From Ceratodon purpureus (Eukaryota; Streptophyta; Bryopsida; Pseudoditrichales; Ditrichaceae): 64,000 nucleotides of DNA. Position numbers and translations under genes: made by a program. Shown here piece after piece: positions 42,859 through 53,495 of this stretch (position 1 is the stretch's first letter; the number at the start of each line of letters is the position of its first letter). The notes beneath the pieces are model-generated. The model did no database searches. It saw only the letters and a program-made list of their open reading frames with translations, and was not told where the DNA came from. The stretch spans positions 14,877,990 to 14,941,989 of the forward strand of contig CM026425.1 of NCBI GenBank assembly GCA_014871385.1, given 5' to 3'.

Positions 42859-44148
42859 TGTAGAGCTACTTTTTAGATTTAAGCCCAAATTCTTAAGAAT
42901 AAGAAAAGGTAGCAATAAAAACTTTAAAAAATTAGAAACTAAGTGCTTTAAGTAGGGAGAAATCCTTAGAATATGAAAAGGGACTTAAGAAACTTAGTTC
43001 ACACTAGAAGAAGTAGATAGCTTAAGAATAAACACTTAAGAATATAGGTTATATGTGAACATGGCAAGAGGTGCACCTTTATAAAGGGATGTACCCCTTG
43101 TTAAAGGGTACGACCTTATAAAGAGTCGCGACCTTAAGAGGGGGTGCCAACTTAAAGGCGCACCCCTTGAGAAAGGGTGTAGCCCTTAAGATTTGGACTA
43201 TATCCCCTTCTCCCCCAAGGTGTTAAGCACCACATTGTGTAATATGTGTGTCCTAGCTTGGAGCTAGTCTTTGCAATAAAAGAATGAGTGAATTCTTTGA
43301 GTTGTATAAGGAATTGTGTAAGAAAGTGTTGAATGCGTGTGTTGTGAGTTGAATGTTTGGAATATTGACTTGAGAGGAGTATTATTTCAACATTATATTA
43401 CTTAAAAATTAAATAGTACTTCATGGAAAGTTAAGGAAATACCTTAATTGCTTAAGGAGTGAATCATTGTAATCATTGAGTGATGATAAAGATTATGAGT
43501 TGAATAAGTAATTGTGAATACTTGGATTTAGGAGTGAGTACCAAAGTGAATATAGCTTAAAGTGAAGATAGCTTGAGTGAGTTAAGACTCAAGGGAAGAA
43601 ATAAAGGAGTTAATGCATTGTGAAGAGGAGTTAGATTAGAAGTTGTGAATGAAGTCCTTGAGAGCATAATGCATGCATATAGTGCATTGTGTTAGTAAAC
43701 TTAAGTGGATTTATCTTAAGAATACAATTTACTAACTTAAATAATCCTTTAAGTGAAGGAAGGAGTACTTGGAGAATGGAGATTGGAGAGCGTTAATTGC
43801 TCGAGGTAAATTGTGTTTTAAGTAATTCACTTTAATTAAGGAATCAACAAGGAATGATGAGAGAACTACATGGAGGATCTCCATGGCCAAATATGGCAAG
43901 GATAAAGGGCAACGAGTGAGGTTGCGAGATCCTTAAGATTCATTCCACCCCCCTCCTTAAAGCTTATTTGGCAAAGTGCCACACAAACTCTAAGATAAGA
44001 GTTATCCTTAAGACATTTAGCCTTAAAAACCTTTATTTACCTACCTACACCTTAGACATACACCAAACTTAGACGAACTTGACCCTCCCGTAGAACGAAT
44101 CTAGATGTTGTTTGGCTTGGGTGTTGTTTAGCAAAAATCCACTTTACA
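42859..44148 (+). repeat. 3' LTR of copy A2, 1,290 bp
   Basis: TGTA...TACA, nearly identical to 26676-27965. Directly followed by TCAAACATGATCC, the interrupted inverted transposase gene. Confidence 0.85.
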
Positions 44149-45722
44149 TCAAACATGATCCACGCATCCTCCAAGTCACCGCCTGTCTGCATACGCTTAA
44201 CTAGATCGACTCCAGAACCCGGCCCTACCTCAGACATCTTGAACACATACACCTTCGCCGCATCATCGCCTTGCCTCGGGAACATGTTATTTTGAATAAA
44301 CTTCCAATTGCTGAAGCCTCGCAGCATCCTAATGCCATCCATAGTCCCAAAGCGCCTAACATTCTTGAACGATGTAATGCAATTTCGAATGTTTGGGGAA
44401 GAGAGGTGCTTACAGCGGTCGAATATTGGTTCGAGCTCCTCCAATTCGAGAATTTTCTGCGGTTCACCTTCCTTGGCCAGAAGTAACGGGCCTAGCAGCT
44501 CCTTCGCAGTTTCGAGGACGATGGCGGAGGGAGTGGCGGAGGGAGTACGCTCCACCTGCTCTCTGATCAAGTTCTCCGTGTGTTCGACGAAGTCACGGTT
44601 CTCGCCGGACTTCACTGGATGATTGTGAGTTCCCAAGTGAATGCACGCTCTCGTCATGTGAGGTCCTCCAGTGACATAGTAAATCTTTGCAGGGCAAAGT
44701 GCAACGCAGGTCGGTGGAGTACTGCAAGATTTACAGAATATTGTGGAACTCTGCGGCGCAGTACATCCGACTTCAAACACTTTCTCGGAAATTCCATCCC
44801 ACTCAGTCTCGTTCACTACCGAAGTCCTATTTTCACGTGTAAGATACTCACATTTGACATTGTCACAGCGCAGATGGCCAAGGCACGACGAAGAACGGAA
44901 CGTCAGCTTCAGGTTATTCTGAATATTTGAAGTCGCTGTTCGAGTCCAAGGGTGTCCGTCGTATCTCTTATCCATTCCCCGTAACTGCTTTGCGGCGGAG
45001 TGATGGCCGTGAGCACCTAGGGGTGGGAACTCAAAAATGACATCGCCATTGTACGCACGTGGAAGGTAATGAACTTCCTGCATTCTAATTGCATTAAAAT
45101 TGATGCGTGACAGAACACTCTTTGACCTTTTACGAGCGCTAAGCTTCTTGAGGCACTAGACGACACTGTCTGAAGGTGAGACTGCCGGGGTACATGAAGG
45201 GGAGACTGCCGGGGTAGATGGAACGGGTGACTTCACGGAGGCAACTACTTCCGCAGGAATCTCAACTGCAGTTGGCAATGTCGTGTCCTTCACCTCAGGG
45301 ATTATTGTCGTCTCGACTACGTTTTCACTATCAGAATCACTCAACTCATAGATGGTTTGAAGTCCTGGCTCGGTCTTAACTTTCCTCAACGGCGGATCAG
45401 AGTCGATGCACACTGTTGTGGACGATCGGGGGGTAAGCAATTCAGTAGAAGCACCTAAGACAGACTCCGTAATTCCGTAGACTCTGTACTTCCCTGGTTT
45501 AAGCAACCAAAACGTCCCAAACTCCTTCTGGGTAGATAAATGACCCACTGCATGCGAGAGTTTGCCACTGATGTCGTCAAAAATCTCCTCCTCTACATGA
45601 AGTGATTCCTCCCTGCACTGGAAGCGAAGACTCAGAGTGGTAGAACTGATCATAGCACACCCATCTACACCCAAAGGAAACGTAATTGGAACAGAATGCG
45701 AATCTGCACGAAGGTAAGCCAT
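44149..45722 (-). pseudogene. MULE transposase, copy 2: 5' half only
   Basis: It aligns with copy 1 from MAYLRADS to DAWIMFD and is then cut by the retrotransposon LTR at 44148; the DDE core after that point and the SWIM finger are missing. Unlike copy 1 it keeps the zinc-ligand segment CDNVKCEY, so it shows the undamaged N-terminal finger. It has a TAG at 45156-45158 where copy 1 has a Gln codon. Both copies are thus inactive, with different lesions. Confidence 0.8.
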
Positions 45723-46130
45723 ACTGTGAACACAAAGAGCGAGATGTGAAAAAGCAGACACGGCGGAGGAGATGATCACAGAATATTACCTGCCCTTCCC
45801 GCAGCGACATTCTTCTAAGCTCACAGGAGGTATTGGAAGAATACATGATTAAGGAGACGGTTAACATTAAGACGTATAGTTAGGAAGATTTCAGGAGCGA
45901 ATAACCTTCCATGAACTAATTAATCATGGATTAGTACAAGTCCAGAGAATATGCCCGCCCTGATTTTCATTGTCATATATGAGGCTGGGATATTACAGAC
46001 ATGAGTGGTAGACGACGGCAACTTTTAGTACTAATAGAATTTTTATTAAAATGAAACGCTTTCATTACAGTAGAACCATTCCGTTCACATTCAAGTACAC
46101 GTATCCAAGGTCTTTGATCCCACTACTCTG

Positions 46131-46586
46131 TCAAACTCGACGAATGTGTTTTCTGGATGGCTATCTCGCACCGTTGTCTTGGATACTGTCCTCAACTAGC
46201 CCATCAGGGCTAATTGCAGTCCAGCACCCTCTACTTTGTAGCCTACGTCCTTTCGGACGAGGGGTACTTCTCAAAAGACATCTGGAGTAGGTCCCCGGTT
46301 TGATGTTTCCAACTTTGGCGTACGCATGGGTTGCACTAATAACATTGCACACAGTTCGTTCTCCTTCTACCGTGGTTGGGGTGGCCGACTGGACACAGCA
46401 CTGGGCATCCACAATCATGACATCAACGGAAGCAACTTCAGTGGGTGGCTCCTTGGAGTCCGACAAGCTGCAATCTGGAAATGGATCAAATGGACCCAGA
46501 AAATCGCCTAAGGACATGCCATGTTCTCCGTCTACCTGTGAATCTAGAAGTATACGAGAAGGGGACATGAGCGGTTCTGCCTCCAT
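46131..46586 (-). pseudogene. Accessory protein, copy 2, truncated by TAG
   Basis: Homologue of 11870-12325, similar over its whole length (MSL.DF.GPFDP, AYAKVGNIKPGTYSRCLLRST). An in-frame TAG at 46161-46163 replaces a Glu codon, eight codons before the conserved basic end and TGA at 46131. Conservation of the frame in both copies supports that the family is protein-coding. Confidence 0.6.
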
Positions 46587-46658
46587 CTCTAGTGAAGTCT
46601 CAACTAAGATTATCTAAGTCTGGAAATGCGTCTGGAAATGCAGGAGCCAGTGACAGTT

Positions 46659-46666
46659 CTTATATA
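46659..46666 (-). promoter_or_regulatory. TATA box of accessory ORF copy 2
   Basis: TATATAAG on the minus strand, conserved with 11801-11808. Confidence 0.6.
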
Positions 46667-47109
46667 GGAGTAGAATGAACCTAACCTCGGCTGGTGTTAT
46701 AACACGTGTTTAGGAGGGCTATATGAATGCAAAGAATTAATCAAAGACGGCGCATCCTTCGCTGGGTGGTTCACATGCAGTTAATATGCGACAGTATGAA
46801 AGGTGAACTAACTTGTGCTGCAGAACAAATGCTACGTCATGGTGAGTAGATATTGGAATCTTATCAGGTAACTGATTTCATGCATTCCACGTACAGCCAA
46901 CGCCGGCTCATTCATTATGACAAGTATTAACGTCCAAATATCTTATTTGGGGCCCAAATGTCAGTGAGACATATAAATTGCGGTCGAGCTCATAATGACA
47001 CGCTTTAAGACATTTTAAAGAATGAACATATTAAGGGGTTCATAGATCCCTCGTCAGCTATTTTTTCAAGCCATTACGTAATGCTTCGAATGGCCCATTA
47101 GAATCAGAG

Positions 47110-48288
47110 ATGATCACACGGTCTGCTTCGAAGGCGCAGGCAGAGTTATCCAGGTCTATACAGAAACGGAGGCGTCTTCGGAGGAAGAGGAGGTTAGCGG
47201 CTCCGGGGGTCACTGAATCCCCGTACAATTTGCGTTCAGCAATGGGGAAGAAGGGAGGGAATTCTAATCAGGCCGTCGGAGGACAAACTAGACGGCCTGG
47301 TGCTTCGATTGGACGAGACGATGTTTCACCCCGGACTCTGAACTATGTGGACGAGGATGGAACGCCCATCCCGAATCCTCGCAGTAAGGTATGGTCCAAT
47401 GCAGTGGAAATCATGCATGGGCATGTCAACTTAGTTCTCTGGTACATGGTAAAAATCACTGTCCTCATGAGTATGAGTTACTCATCGAGTACAGAGTCAT
47501 CGAGTAGGCTGTAGTTTAGGAATTCAGGGTTTAGGGAGGGATTTTTCTCGCGGACGAGAATGCCTATTACGCTAGCTCAATAAAAATGGTCACCGTTTGA
47601 ATGATGCTTTAGCCGTATCAATTAATTTCAGTGCGATCTGGTGATATTATTTACGAAGTCAGAGGTTGTCAACTTCAGATCCTTAATAATAGTTTCTAGG
47701 TTGAAATATCTGGTTTTCCTTGGCATACCTTACGGGGCCGACACAGACCGCAGCAATACTAGGGAGGGGCGTAGGGTAAGAGAGAGGGAGCGCATGCAGC
47801 CTCGCACCGATCTCTTACGTTCTTCTCTGTTGCTTGCGTTGCTTGTGAGTACGGTGTCCCTTCTTCTCCTATTCTCTTCCAGTGCACTGCACAACCCGAC
47901 TGATTACTCTATTATCTCTGCAGCTCCTCGAGCAGATCGAAGTCGAGGACGATATGGAGGAAGAATCAGTCGACCGGAGTATGCAAGCCCCAGTGAAGCT
48001 GAAGCCCAGCAAACTTATTGAGGTGACAACTTCATGTGATATTCTGTTCTGCATTAGATACGTCTTCCTTTAGCTTGTTGATGCCATCCATTTTGAGAAA
48101 TTGGAGCTTATGGTAAGTACAGCATTAGGTCTCGCGAGGATACCTAATTACCAGGGTTTACTGAGAGAGGAGCAATTTCCATGTCGCAGCCTCAGACCGG
48201 TGCGGGAAGCAATACCAGCGACAGCGGTGGTCCTTTCATCGCGACCAGAGGAGGCGAAGTCATGATCGCAACACCCACACACAATCAG
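47110..48288 (+). pseudogene. Methyltransferase-type gene, copy 2: exons 1-4 only
   Basis: Exon 1 is 47110-47388 (279 nt, as in copy 1), exon 2 about 47747-47775 (29 nt against 30, so frameshifted), exon 3 47924-48022 (99 nt) and exon 4 48190-48288 (99 nt), all with GT/AG borders at homologous sites. After exon 4 come two minisatellite-type units, and then homology ends near 48550. The ParB-like and methylase exons are absent. The equal exon lengths in two diverged copies are the best support for the exon model. Confidence 0.6.
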
Positions 48289-48369
48289 GTATGAACTCGT
48301 ATCTGTGTTTAATTACCACGGACTCTCATTCTGGTGATCAAATGTTGTTATTTTAGTTGCAATCTCTGC

Positions 48370-48545
48370 CCTTGTAGCAACCTCGCGACCCCTGCCATAA
48401 TGCCTCGGTGCCGATGAGTCGTGGTGGGGGCTCCAACTCTGGTCGGTGCATGTCGTTTTTCTTCTCAGTTTTAGAGCCCCTTGAAGCATACTCGCAGCCC
48501 TTGGCATAATGCCTCGGTGCCGAGGACCAATGCTGGGGGCCAGGG
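48370..48545 (+). repeat. Two diverged minisatellite units in intron 4 of copy 2
   Basis: CATAATGCCTCGGTGCCGA occurs twice, about 115 bp apart, in the transcription sense of the gene, as in copy 1. Confidence 0.6.
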
Positions 48546-48582
48546 TTGTCTTATCGGACAGACATGGGCAAAATTTCCGGAC

Positions 48583-48625
48583 ATAGACGGACGGACGGAC
48601 GGACGGACCGGTCGGTCCCCGGACA
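48583..48625. repeat. GGAC tetranucleotide run
   Basis: ACGGACGGACGGACGGACGG followed by ACCGGTCGGTCC and flanked by CCGGACATA words; a short low-complexity stretch at the edge of MULE copy 2. Confidence 0.5.
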
Positions 48626-48759
48626 TAATCGGACATTGAGGGGAGGAGGAAAATTACTAAGTTAGTTTTCTTTTTTACAACTTACCTATAGGGGAAACAT
48701 ATTGATGACATGGACAACGAACGATGACGGGGAATTCCACATATGCAAAAGGGGTGCCA

Positions 48760-48853
48760 GCATGTGTAGGGGGGCGAGAGCGGGTACAGGGGGGGGCGCG
48801 AGCGGGTTTAGGGGGGGTGCGAGCGGGTTCAGGGGGGGCGCGAGCGGGTTCAA

Positions 48854-48892
<39 letters not shown>

Positions 48893-48945
48893 CGCGAGCG
48901 GGTTCAAGGGGGGCGCGAGCGGGTTCAGGGGGGGTGAGAGCGGGT
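48760..48945 (+). repeat. G-rich minisatellite with a 39-base G run (3' of RING gene)
   Basis: Tandem units of about 20 bp, GCGCGAGCGGGTTCAGGGGG, with an uninterrupted run of 39 G at 48854-48892. Open frames of Gly or Pro codons here are artefacts. Confidence 0.85.
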
Positions 48946-49217
48946 TTTTCGTGCGGCCCATTTTGTAGATAGTAAATTTTTGACAATGCAAAAAAACCTA
49001 ACATTTTCATCAGAATAATATATTGGGGCTAAGCGCAATGACAAATGTGTAAATTCAGCATAGAAAAAATGAGATACTCGTGAGCCAAAATACATGGACT
49101 TTGCAATGTTGTATACATTTATGAAAGTAAAAGCATTTCATTACCAATTCAAACCAAAACATTACAAAAACTGTAGTATATGAAAACTAGTCACTTAGTA
49201 CTAAGTTGTAACTATTC

Positions 49218-51599
49218 CTATTCATCTGCATCTACTCCCGCTGTGCCACTTGGTCCCGCTCCATCGTCCAGCGTCAAGGTGCGCCTGGCTCTCGTCCGTG
49301 TCCGCCGGAATGGGCCATCACTTTCACTGAGAGAACGCAAAATTTGCGAGTTCCTCAATTCTCTCAATGTACGCAATGTCTGTGGAGAGTGTTCCTCCAG
49401 AAGAAAGTCAACAGCCTCATGTTTGAAAATTAACTTCCACTCTGAAAGAGACATTTGGACTGCATCTCGGGCGGTCAAAGTCATGAATTGACCTTCAAGG
49501 TCTGTAACCAATTCCCCCTCCTTGTTCCATATGAGGCCTTTTGGGTGATTACCAAGTTGGAACTTCTTATTCTTCGCATCCCAGTATCCATTCAAAGTCT
49601 GATAGAAGAAATTTCGTTTCCCTTGGTCCTCCTTCTTTGATCCAATTATCTTCTTTGCCACCCTCACAATCTAATTGGGGTCATTCTCCCACCCCAACTC
49701 GTCACTTACATTGCTCTTGAAGACTGAGTGAGTGTGGGCCCGCCAACTCCAAATCAAATCTTCCCCCCACATGTTGCGGTACTCTTCACCTGGTGTGTTT
49801 TCGGGATTTCTCTCATGGCTTGGTGGCATGTATGGAATGAGTCCAAAAACCTCGTACAAGCGTTTATGGAACGGAGATTTGCATACCGGGCAAAATCTCC
49901 TAACCAAAAAAATGTTAATTAAACACATTGGATGGAACATGTGGGTACATGATCCAACTGCCCATCCACCCTCAGGACCAAATGTGTTTAGACACACCAT
50001 ACATTGTTTTGAACCATCCATCACCCACGGTTGAGGATTTGGCCAAAGCTTTGTGCTATTAACTCCTTCCTTCATTTGAAGATCATGGCAGGAAGTTGCG
50101 TTCTCTACATCGAAATTCAACTGGGCCCAATCTATGAGTTTAGGATTCGATTCTTGCATTGGCATGTCATCTGGATACATATCATCTGCGTTAATCCATG
50201 AATTGAGGCCAAAATCCCTTTGTCTTTTGTGTTGCAAGTACGATTCGTCGATCTTATTGAACTCTAATGCAATTTGGCGACCGCGATCAACGCTGAGAAT
50301 GGTTGCCACTTTCCACTCGTAGTATGCTTTAGCAAACTTAGAAACAAGGAGCCGCAAATCATTATTGGCTCTCATCAATGTCTCCACTTCTCCCATTAGA
50401 GCATTGGGTGGAAATGACAAGGAATCTTGACTTAATGGTCCATCAATGTCCACATAGGGTCGCGGGTATGGGGCTGGTGGAGGCAATATCACTCCAACTC
50501 GTCGTCGTTTTGCTGGTGTGGAAATATTCTCCAACACACCGGCCGTCGCAACATCAACCGTGTTGTTGATGTAAGATTCATCCACCAACATTGGATCCTG
50601 AACTACAGGTATATCATTGGCTTGAGAAGACTGAGGTCTTTCTCGTTCTTGCAATTGATTGCGCAAATCTGATATTACTGCATCTTTTGCTGCTGATTCC
50701 AATCGTAGTTTTCGGATGGTCTCTTGTAACTTTGCAATGAAGCCATCCTTTTCTATAGCCTGTAATTGCAACTCCCCGACCTCCTCGGTCTGGTTAGACT
50801 GGTCATTTCTAACTACAACCGGTTTGCCAAGAACCATCGTAGGTTCAGTTCCGACCACCTCCAAATTAGCTGCCGTACTCGGATCGTTTTCCACGAAGAT
50901 GATGTTCGCATCGTCGTGAGGTTCTACGACGTCCGCTGGATGGTTCATTGGAGGCTCTACAGCCATATTTGCTGGTGCTGCAATTCTACGTGGCACTCTT
51001 TCTCCACGACGACCATCGGAATGAGAATCTGGTTCAGACTCTGCTGTAGCACGCTCTTGCACTTGTGTTTTTACCTTCATTTTTTTCCCCAGGCCACCAT
51101 CTGCGTATTTCCTTTGTTTGGGAATGTCACGCTCTGTCGGCGCCCTAACACTCGGCGTGGATTTGATGGTGGACCAATCCACCACTTTGTGAAGCACCAC
51201 CTCAGCATACACCATTCTGCAAATGAACAATGGTACTTCATTGCGTTCGACACAAGATTGCTTGTATAGATGCTGGTAAACTTGTATAGAACGTTCATCA
51301 AACTCCGCATTCAAGCAATAATAGAGGTTAGCCTTGTCTGAGATCCTGTGTTTTCTGTGCCGATTGTGTGGAAATATTTTTGTGATGTGGCACCACTCAA
51401 TGAATTCCTCGCATGTGGAATATTTCCACGGTTCCGGCTCATCTTGCCAACCTCTAAATGCCAACTTTGTCGGGTTGTTCAACACATGAAGCCGCTTCTT
51501 CATCTTCTTACCACCACGCTTCCGTTCACAATCTCTGATTTTTTTCTTTTCGGCCTTGGTGAGTGGCCTTTCCGCCGCCGGATCTGGGTTTCCCTCCAT
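49218..51599 (-). pseudogene. RING-finger coiled-coil protein, 794 codons with one in-frame TAG
   Basis: A 642-codon frame (51599-49671) ends in TAG at 49671-49673, and the same frame stays open for about 150 codons to 49218. Order: basic start (KAEKKKIRDCERKRGGKKMKK), a helical domain with WCHITKIFPHNRHRKHR, a disordered region, a coiled coil of about 45 residues (LQLQAIEKDGFIAKLQ...), an aromatic region, then a RING-H2-type finger C-x2-C...C-x-H-x2-H-x2-C...C-x2-C (near 50010-49890). The TAG follows the finger. Proteins of this type would act as ubiquitin ligases; the substrate is unknown. Intronless, with TATA at 51935-51942. Also possible: a 642-aa protein with a dispensable tail. Confidence 0.6.
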
Positions 51600-51908
51600 C
51601 GTGGTGTACTGGTAAAGTTTTGTGTGTTAAAAAACACACCAACTCCTCAAAACTTCCCCCAAATGATTTTACAAATTTCGTACGTGGTTGATTATGGTAT
51701 TCTAACTATACTTTGTGGCCCATCCAAGTATTCAGCAATAAGCCATCGTGAGGTAGTTTAGGGCCCAAATTCCCGGATGAGCGTACAAAATACGGTTGAA
51801 CGAGGTACGTGGCGTTGTGAAAATGCTGTAGACCCCACTCAAGTACTCAGCAATAAGCCATCGCGAGGTAGTTCAAGGCCTGAGTGCCAAGGTGGAGCTT
51901 AAAAAGTG

Positions 51909-52090
51909 GGGGGGGGGGGAGGGCGCCCCCTTCCCTTATATAGTCGGGGGGGGGGGGGGCGCGAGCGGGTTAGGGGGCGCGAGCGGGTTAGGGGGCGCGA
52001 GCGGGTTTGGAGGGGGGCGCGAGCGGTTTAGGGGGCGCGAGCGGGTTTGGAGGGGGGCGCGAGCGGGTCCAGGGGTGGGCGCGAGAGGGT
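51909..52090 (+). repeat. G-rich minisatellite at the RING gene promoter
   Basis: GCGCGAGCGGGTTTGGAGGG-like units, with 15-base and shorter G runs around the TATA box. Confidence 0.8.
51935..51942 (-). promoter_or_regulatory. TATA box of the RING gene
   Basis: Minus-strand GACTATATAAGG, the same 12 bases as at the divergent kinase gene, 336 bp before ATG 51599. Confidence 0.6.
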
Positions 52091-53182
52091 CCGCACCATG
52101 AAAAAATCTCTAATTTTACTAAGGAGTAGCATTGAAGAAGGTTGGAAGACAATAATACAAAGAAATGCAATGGATTTTTTCACCATTTCTCTCAAAAATA
52201 AAATAAAAAATAAAAAATTATAAAGAGATATTAAAATAAGGAATACTGATTTGAATAATTTGGGGATGAGATATCAAATTATAGAAAATCAATCATGACT
52301 ATAATAAGAGACTCGGGATAAAAAGGGATGAATAACATGGGATGAAAGAAGTTATCAAGATGAATAAATCTCATGATGATTAGAAACTGAGTTATGCCAT
52401 AACGGAATAATGATGTAATGCACAATGAATAATATAATGTTGACCAAAAAAAAAATAGTGCATTAATATTAGAAGAGATGTGGAAAACTAAAAAAGATAA
52501 AACCTTGGAAGAGACGAAGGGAATAGAATAAAATCAATAGCATGGAGTAGAAGAGATAAACGGAATAAAATAAAATCAATAGCATGGAGTGGAAGAGATA
52601 AAGGGAATTAAATTAAATGGATAGCATGGTGTGGAAGATAGTTGGATTAGAGTTTAAAAAAATAATCTATATATTGCATTGTACATACGGATCCTACAAT
52701 GCTCTAACATATAATTAAAAATATAAAGAATCATTAGGAAGGGGCTCGATGCAATTGGTTTGAGATAAACGGAATAAAATAAAATCAATAGCATGGAGAT
52801 AAAGAGATAAACGGAATAAAATTAAACGAATAGCAAGGTGTGGAAGACAGTTGGATTAGAGTTTAAAAAAATAATCTATATATTGCATTGTACATACGGA
52901 TCCTACAATGCTCCAACATATAATTAAAAATATAAAGAATCATTAGGAAGGGGCTCAATGCAATTGGTTTGAGAAATAAACGGAATAAAATTAAATCAAT
53001 AGCATGGAGTGGAAGAGAGCTGAATGAGAGGTTGTGCATGTATAAAATCCCCAGAGTTTCTATTTTTTAATTTGTTTTTTTAAGTATTTATTTTATTTTT
53101 TTCTCTTAGAAAGTAGTGCAGAGATTTGACTATTTCCAGAAGAAAAATAGAAAATAAAAAAATAAATTGTAAAACAAAAGGT
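52091..53182. repeat. AT-rich spacer with a tandem duplication of about 209 bp
   Basis: The segment with TTGGATTAGAGTTTAAAAAA and CATTGTACATACGGATCC occurs near 52642 and again near 52851. Flanking GGAATAAAATAAAATCAATA words occur four times. No gene seen; it separates the divergent RING and kinase promoters. Confidence 0.7.
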
Positions 53183-53216
<34 letters not shown>

Positions 53217-53330
53217 CGCGAGCGTGTCCGAAGGGGCGCGAACGGGTCAAGGGGGCGCGGACGAGTACGGGCGCGAGCGGGTTCAGGGGCGCGAGCAGGT
53301 CGGGGGGGGCGCGAGCGGGTCCGTGAGGGG
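53183..53330 (+). repeat. G-rich minisatellite with a 34-base G run at the kinase promoter
   Basis: G run 53183-53216, then GGCGCGAGCGGGTTCAGGGG-like units ending directly before the TATA box. Confidence 0.85.
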
Positions 53331-53332
53331 AC

Positions 53333-53340
53333 TATATAAG
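53333..53340 (+). promoter_or_regulatory. TATA box of the kinase-like gene
   Basis: GACTATATAAGG, 156 bp before ATG 53496. Confidence 0.65.
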
Positions 53341-53495
53341 GTGGGGAGAAGCTCTCGCCCCCCCACTCCTTCCCACTGCGGCTCCTTGTCCTGACGTGTG
53401 AAAACACGCCTTGCTTGGAACTGCTTATGTGGGAAGTCTTCATTGGGGGGGAGGGGGGAAGTTGTTGATTTTTTTCTTCAGGGATTTACTTTGCG

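Larger units (their letters stand above)
26676..44148 (+). mobile_element. Full-length Tat/Ogre-like Ty3/gypsy retrotransposon (copy A2), 17.5 kb
   Basis: Order: LTR 26676-27965, PBS, two small ORFs, gag-pol 29053-35667, internal polypurine tract, post-pol ORF 37567-40753, A-rich spacer, polypurine tract 42845-42856, LTR 42859-44148. The RT active site FLDDF, the TGGCGAC-type PBS, extra ORFs before gag and a long region after pol all point to the Tat lineage rather than chromoviruses. The right end lies inside the inverted MULE transposase at 44149. With the left flank lost, no target duplication can be tested. Confidence 0.85.

Noticed and set aside
48675..49010. Pro- or Gly-rich small proteins
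   Set aside because: These are frames through G/C homopolymers and the minisatellite, open on both strands with no coding context.
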